From: Candidatus Cloacimonadota bacterium
GTDB taxonomy: Bacteria > Cloacimonadota > Cloacimonadia > JGIOTU-2 > B8-G9
Assembly: GCA_003647765.1 (NCBI GenBank)
Contig: QMNM01000043.1
Location: 1 to 8,752 of the forward strand
Length of the DNA stretch: 8,752 nucleotides
Direction of reading: 5' to 3'
The notes beneath the pieces were generated by a model that saw only the letters and a program-made list of their open reading frames with translations, made no database searches and was not told the origin of the DNA. Every line of letters starts with the position of its first letter. Position 1 is the stretch's first letter. Shown in pieces: positions 6,173-8,752 of this stretch. Position numbers and translations under genes: made by a program.

Positions 6173-6194
6173 AATTTTTTGTGCAAAATTTTTT

Positions 6195-6209
6195 ACTACA
6201 AAGACACAG
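6195..6209 (+). repeat. Family 1 fragment in the folP-trpS gap
   Basis: ACTACAAAGACACAG resembles TACCACAGAGACACAG of copy A at 1152-1167. It is short and degenerate; the call rests on recurrence of the motif in the other gaps. Confidence 0.4.
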
Positions 6210-6242
6210 TATTTAATAAATCTTATATCCAGCAGTTAATTA

Positions 6243-6258
6243 GAACCCGACTCTGGTT
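6243..6258 (+). repeat. Family 2 hairpin-arm fragment upstream of trpS
   Basis: GAACCCGACTCTGGTT differs at two of 16 positions from the right arm of the family 2 hairpin (4791-4806). The left arm and the mini-hairpin are missing, so it looks like a decayed or truncated copy. It ends 18 nt before the trpS ribosome binding site. Confidence 0.5.
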
Positions 6259-6285
6259 AGAAATAAATTATATGTAGGAGGTGAA

Positions 6286-7272
6286 ATGAAGCGAATTTTT
6301 AGTGGAGTTCAGCCGAGTGGTAGATTACATATTGGCAATTATTTAGGAGCGATAAAGAGTTGGATAAAATTGCAAGATAAATATAAATGTATCTATGGTA
6401 TTGTAGATTACCATGCTATGACTGTAAAATATAGTCCAGATGATATGCAGAAAAGAGTATTGGATTGTGCAACCAGTTATCTTGCTATAGGACTTGACCC
6501 AAAAAAATCCAGTTTGATGATTCAATCTGCTGTTAAGGAACATACTGAATTAGCATGGATTCTGAATACAATAACGCCTATTTCATGGCTAACAAGAGTG
6601 CCTACATATAAGGAGAAATCATCACAACATCCAGATGACTTGAACATCGGATTACTTGACTATCCTGTATTGATGGCAGCAGATATTATTCTTTATAAAG
6701 CGGATGCTGTGCCTGTTGGAGAAGATCAGTTATCCCATTTAGAATTGACAAGAGAAATTGTTCGTCGTTTTAATTATCGGTTTGGACGGGTCTTTCCAGA
6801 GCCAAAAAGCATACTCAGTAGCGGTGCTAGAATTATGGGATTAGATGGTAAGTCAAAAATGAGCAAGTCCCTAAATAATTGCATCTATCTTGATGATACC
6901 CCAGATGATATTAGAAAAAAATTGGCAAGAGCAGTTACTGACCCACAAAGACAAAGAAGAAATGACGCAGGTAATCCTGATGTCTGTAATATTTTCTCAT
7001 TACATAAATTATTCTCTATATCAGAAGAGATTGAGAGAGTAAATAAGGAATGTCGCACTGCTGAAATCGGATGTGTTGAATGCAAGAAAATTCTAGCAAA
7101 AAATATGAGTAATGACTTAACACCTATCCGTGAAAAAAAGTTAGAATTAAATAAAGATATTGATTATGTCAAAGATGTGTTATTAGCAGGGATTAAAGAA
7201 AGTAAGATAATTGCAATGGAAACAATGGAAGAGATAAAGCAAAAGATTGGAGTAAAATATACATTTCTGTAA
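6286..7272 (+). CDS. trpS: Tryptophanyl-tRNA synthetase with putative [4Fe-4S] Cys motif
   Basis: This class Ic synthetase charges tRNA-Trp with tryptophan using ATP in the cytoplasm. Its 328 residues are a normal bacterial length. Seen: the HIGH-type motif PSGRLHIGNYLGA (10-22, HIGN 15-18), YPVLMAADIILY with Asp133 at the place of the indole-binding Asp132 of the Geobacillus enzyme, GEDQ (145-148) and KMSKS (191-195). Four cysteines, Cys234, Cys256, Cys263 and Cys266, form C-x21-C-x6-C-x2-C. Thermotoga maritima TrpRS binds a [4Fe-4S] cluster through C-x22-C-x6-C-x2-C, so a cluster near the anticodon-recognition region is likely here; this is inference. The start is supported by AGGAGGTG with GGAGG 4 nt before ATG. 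The gene lies 113 nt after folP. No T-box (no conserved T-box sequence, no terminator) is visible in that short gap. Confidence 0.96.
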   Translation: MKRIFSGVQPSGRLHIGNYLGAIKSWIKLQDKYKCIYGIVDYHAMTVKYSPDDMQKRVLDCATSYLAIGLDPKKSSLMIQSAVKEHTELAWILNTITPISWLTRVPTYKEKSSQHPDDLNIGLLDYPVLMAADIILYKADAVPVGEDQLSHLELTREIVRRFNYRFGRVFPEPKSILSSGARIMGLDGKSKMSKSLNNCIYLDDTPDDIRKKLARAVTDPQRQRRNDAGNPDVCNIFSLHKLFSISEEIERVNKECRTAEIGCVECKKILAKNMSNDLTPIREKKLELNKDIDYVKDVLLAGIKESKIIAMETMEEIKQKIGVKYTFL

Positions 7273-7292
7273 GAGTTCAATAAGTATTTGAA

Positions 7293-7438
7293 GCGTAATG
7301 CGTAGAGCGTACGACGCCAAGAGTATTTATCTCTCTGTGTCCATACAATCTTTTCAATCTTTATGAATCTTTCAATCTTTATAATCTTCTCTATGTCCTC
7401 TGTGTCTCTGTGGTAAATACTTCGTGAACTTCGTGGCT
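7293..7438 (-). repeat. Family 1 composite repeat, copy B (inverted relative to copy A)
   Basis: Read on the minus strand, the order is GCCACGAAGTTCACGAAG, then TTACCACAGAGACACAGAG (7416-7398, identical to 1151-1169), then an extra 9-mer array, then the 34-nt segment (7345-7312, 31 of 34 identical to 1186-1219), then a short heptamer array (7311-7293). It occupies much of the 247-nt gap between trpS and the carbamoyltransferase gene. No gene is supported in that gap. Confidence 0.75.
7346..7390 (+). repeat. Five tandem 9-mers inside copy B
   Basis: Units are CAATCTTTT, CAATCTTTA, TGAATCTTT, CAATCTTTA, TAATCTTCT: five in exactly 45 nt without spacers. The array sits precisely at the junction between the CACAGAG part and the 34-nt part, where copy A has only a few bases. 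This makes it an insertion or local expansion in copy B. Confidence 0.75.
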
Positions 7439-7445
7439 ATATTTT

Positions 7446-7490
7446 CTCTCTGTGTCTCTATGGCAACTTTCTTCGTGTTTCTTCTTGGCT
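7446..7490 (-). repeat. Second, diverged family 1 unit next to copy B
   Basis: The plus strand reads CTCTCTGTGTCTCTATGGCA and continues through TTCGTG and CTTCTTGGCT. It aligns by eye with CTCTGTGTCTCTGTGG...CTTCGTGGCT at 7397-7438, so two diverged units lie in tandem. The unit ends 13 nt before the carbamoyltransferase ribosome binding site. Confidence 0.6.
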
Positions 7491-7519
7491 AAAATTGAAT
7501 TATAAGGAGGCTATAAAAA

Positions 7520-8560
7520 ATGAGAGCAAATTTCAAAGGAAGAGATTTTCTCAGTTTATTGGACTTTTCAAAAGAGGAGTTTGAGTATATTTTGGATGTA
7601 GCTTCTGATTTGAAAAGGCGGAATGCAATTGGAGAGTTGCATAATCACATTTTACCAGCAAAATCACTTTATATGATTTTCTATAATCAATCTCTACGGA
7701 CAAGAAACTCATTTGAGTCAGGTATGACACAACTTGGTGGTCATGCACACTACTTGGCATCTGACAAGATATATACGCCTGCAATTGAAGGTGAAGAAAA
7801 AGCATATTCTACAGAGAGAGTATCAGATGTTGCCAGAACTTTATCTCGGTTTGGACATGCTATTGCAATAAGAATGTATGGTCCTCCGACTAACTGGATT
7901 TATGGTAAAGCACATTCATACATAAGAGAATTTGCTAAATGGGCTGATATTCCAGTAATAAATATGGAATGCGACAAATATCATCCTTGTCAAGCTGGTG
8001 CTGATATGCTGACAATCAAAGAGAAATTAGGTGGATTCAAAGGTAAAAAATTTGTGATGAGCTGGGCTTATTCTCCAAGCTATGAAAAGCCATTAAGCGT
8101 TCCTCAAAGTGCAATTATTGCAGCTACAAAACTTGGAATGGATGTAGTTCAAGTGCAGCCACATGGCTTTGAACTTGATGACAAAATTATTTATGCCTGT
8201 AAAGATATGGCAGAACAGAATGCTAGTAAGTTTGAAATTATGTACGATATGGAAGAGGCGTTCAAGGATGCTGATGTAGTGTATCCAAAATGTTGGGGTG
8301 CAAAAAAAGAATTTGATAATCTTGGCAAAGGTGATGATATAGCAATGCGTAAGTTATTTGAGAAAAATAAAAATTGGATTTGTAATCAGGACATATTAAG
8401 CCTAGCTAAAAAAAATGTCCTATATATGCATTGTCTACCAGCTGATCGTGGATTTGAAGTAACTGATGATGTAATAGATGGACCGAACTCTGTTGTTTTT
8501 GACGAGGCAGAGAATCGTCTTCATTTTCAAAAAGCAGTGATGGCTTTGATTATGAGATAA
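7520..8560 (+). CDS. Knotted carbamoyltransferase (acetyl-/succinylornithine carbamoyltransferase-YgeW group), substrate uncertain
   Basis: The 346-residue protein transfers a carbamoyl group from carbamoyl phosphate to an amine. The carbamoyl-phosphate site is visible as SLRTR (58-62), HPCQ (155-158) and HCLP (304-307). SLRTR resembles SMRTR/SLRTR of acetyl- and succinylornithine enzymes, not the STRTR of standard ornithine or aspartate enzymes. The proline-rich WAYSPSYEKPLSVPQ (182-196) corresponds to the loop that makes the knotted fold and is almost that of E. coli YgeW. KCWGA (257-261) stands where ornithine carbamoyltransferase has its SMG ornithine-binding motif, while the C-terminal ENRLHFQKA is ornithine-enzyme-like. 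By my alignment from memory, Thr98 replaces Glu92 of Xanthomonas acetylornithine carbamoyltransferase, and Glu313 replaces its Lys302. An arginine-synthesis role is the default guess. AAGGAGG lies 9 nt before ATG. Confidence 0.85.
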   Translation: MRANFKGRDFLSLLDFSKEEFEYILDVASDLKRRNAIGELHNHILPAKSLYMIFYNQSLRTRNSFESGMTQLGGHAHYLASDKIYTPAIEGEEKAYSTERVSDVARTLSRFGHAIAIRMYGPPTNWIYGKAHSYIREFAKWADIPVINMECDKYHPCQAGADMLTIKEKLGGFKGKKFVMSWAYSPSYEKPLSVPQSAIIAATKLGMDVVQVQPHGFELDDKIIYACKDMAEQNASKFEIMYDMEEAFKDADVVYPKCWGAKKEFDNLGKGDDIAMRKLFEKNKNWICNQDILSLAKKNVLYMHCLPADRGFEVTDDVIDGPNSVVFDEAENRLHFQKAVMALIMR

Positions 8561-8566
8561 TACACC

Positions 8567-8635
8567 AAATCATTTTTTGCCACGAATTCACAAATAAATT
8601 TAGTAAAGAAACACAGAAGTAGTGGTGAATGATTT
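8567..8635. repeat. Inverted repeat bracketing a family 1 fragment after the carbamoyltransferase gene
   Basis: AAATCATT (8567-8574) pairs with AATGATTT (8628-8635), and CCAC (8580-8583) with GTGG (8622-8625), closing a loop of about 38 nt. It begins six nt past the stop codon. No U-tract follows, so a terminator role is doubtful. Confidence 0.35.
8579..8618 (+). repeat. Family 1 fragment downstream of the carbamoyltransferase gene
   Basis: The segment begins GCCACGAATTCAC and ends GAAACACAGAAG. This follows the minus-strand order of copy B, GCCACGAAGTTCACGAAG...GAGACACAGAG, with several changes. It appears to be a decayed copy lacking the 34-nt and heptamer parts. Confidence 0.5.
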
Positions 8636-8674
8636 ATTAACTAAAGCATCTTAAATTGAATACAACTTAATACA

Positions 8675-8747
8675 ACCGTGAAACCCGACTCGAGTTCAAA
8701 GAACCCGAGTCGAGTTTCTGTGAAAAAAATCCCGTAGGGATGAAATA
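8675..8747 (+). repeat. Family 2 hairpin element, copy 2
   Basis: The 73-nt element matches 4765-4838 except for G4803 to A8713, C4811 to T8721 and one fewer A in the poly-A tract. The large inverted repeat (8681-8697/8701-8717) therefore has two mismatches instead of one. The mini-hairpin ATCCC-GTA-GGGAT (8729-8741) is unchanged. It reaches almost to the window edge and may continue in related sequence. Confidence 0.85.
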
Positions 8748-8752
8748 ATTAT

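Noticed and set aside
6174-6193. Terminator after folP (AATTTT/AAAATT stem followed by T residues)
   Set aside because: The stem is only 6 A-T pairs, too weak to call in DNA of this composition.
6173-6285. T-box or other leader controlling trpS
   Set aside because: The gap is 113 nt, contains no conserved T-box sequence and no GC-rich terminator stem, and much of it is repeat remnants.
7520-8560. Standard ornithine carbamoyltransferase (argF)
   Set aside because: The SMG ornithine-binding motif is replaced by KCWGA, the STRTR motif by SLRTR, and a proline-rich knot loop is present, so the acetyl-/succinylornithine-YgeW group fits better.

Overview
This is an AT-rich (about one third G+C by eye) bacterial chromosomal segment carrying housekeeping genes in unusually roomy, repeat-filled intergenic spaces. 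The window suggests an uncultured, probably anaerobic bacterium. The grounds are RicT- and SppA-type genes, Shine-Dalgarno-led translation, a tryptophanyl-tRNA synthetase with a putative iron-sulfur Cys motif, and dispersed CACAGAGACACAG-type and CGCATTACGC-type repeats that I recall from environmental and candidate-phylum genomes. No phylum can be assigned safely from the sequence alone.

Layout: the left edge (2-136, +) holds the last 44 codons of a gene that is otherwise outside the window. Two leftward genes follow, read as sppA (1278-3026, -) and then a ricT/yaaT-like PSP1-domain gene (212-1048, -), separated by a 229-nt gap made largely of short repeats. A 390-nt AT-rich gap (3069-3458; 435 nt between the preferred start codons) separates them from a rightward series: a LysN/Aro8-like PLP aminotransferase (3462-4682) with a strong intrinsic terminator, a long-form dihydropteroate synthase folP (4961-6172), trpS (6286-7272), and a 'knotted' carbamoyltransferase of the acetyl-/succinylornithine carbamoyltransferase-YgeW group (7520-8560). 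The rightward genes lie 113-278 nt apart, so they are not a tightly coupled operon. Their roles (amino-acid transamination, folate synthesis, tRNA charging, probable arginine or related metabolism) are core metabolism and not one obvious pathway.

The most distinctive content is between the genes. Family 1 is a composite repeat: CACAGAGACACAG-like segments, a conserved 34-nt segment and a heptamer array (CGCAYTA). It occurs in near-complete form twice, in opposite orientations (1151-1252 and 7293-7438), with degenerate pieces at 201-230, 6195-6209, 7446-7490 and 8579-8618. The 7293-7438 copy carries an extra 45-nt array of five 9-mers. Family 2 is a 73-74-nt element with a 17-bp hairpin followed by a poly-A tract and a mini-hairpin with a GTA loop. 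It occurs at 4765-4838 and 8675-8747, with a fragment at 6243-6258; a related mini-hairpin at 4870-4882 has compensatory stem changes. Every other intergenic gap carries one or both families; only the sppA/aminotransferase gap carries neither. One fragment has been taken into a gene: the last codons and stop of the ricT-like gene are repeat sequence.

Among the proteins, two points stand out. The carbamoyltransferase combines a proline-rich knot and a KCW motif with substrate-site residues that match neither acetylornithine nor succinylornithine enzymes. TrpS has a C-x21-C-x6-C-x2-C motif resembling the [4Fe-4S] site known from Thermotoga maritima TrpRS.
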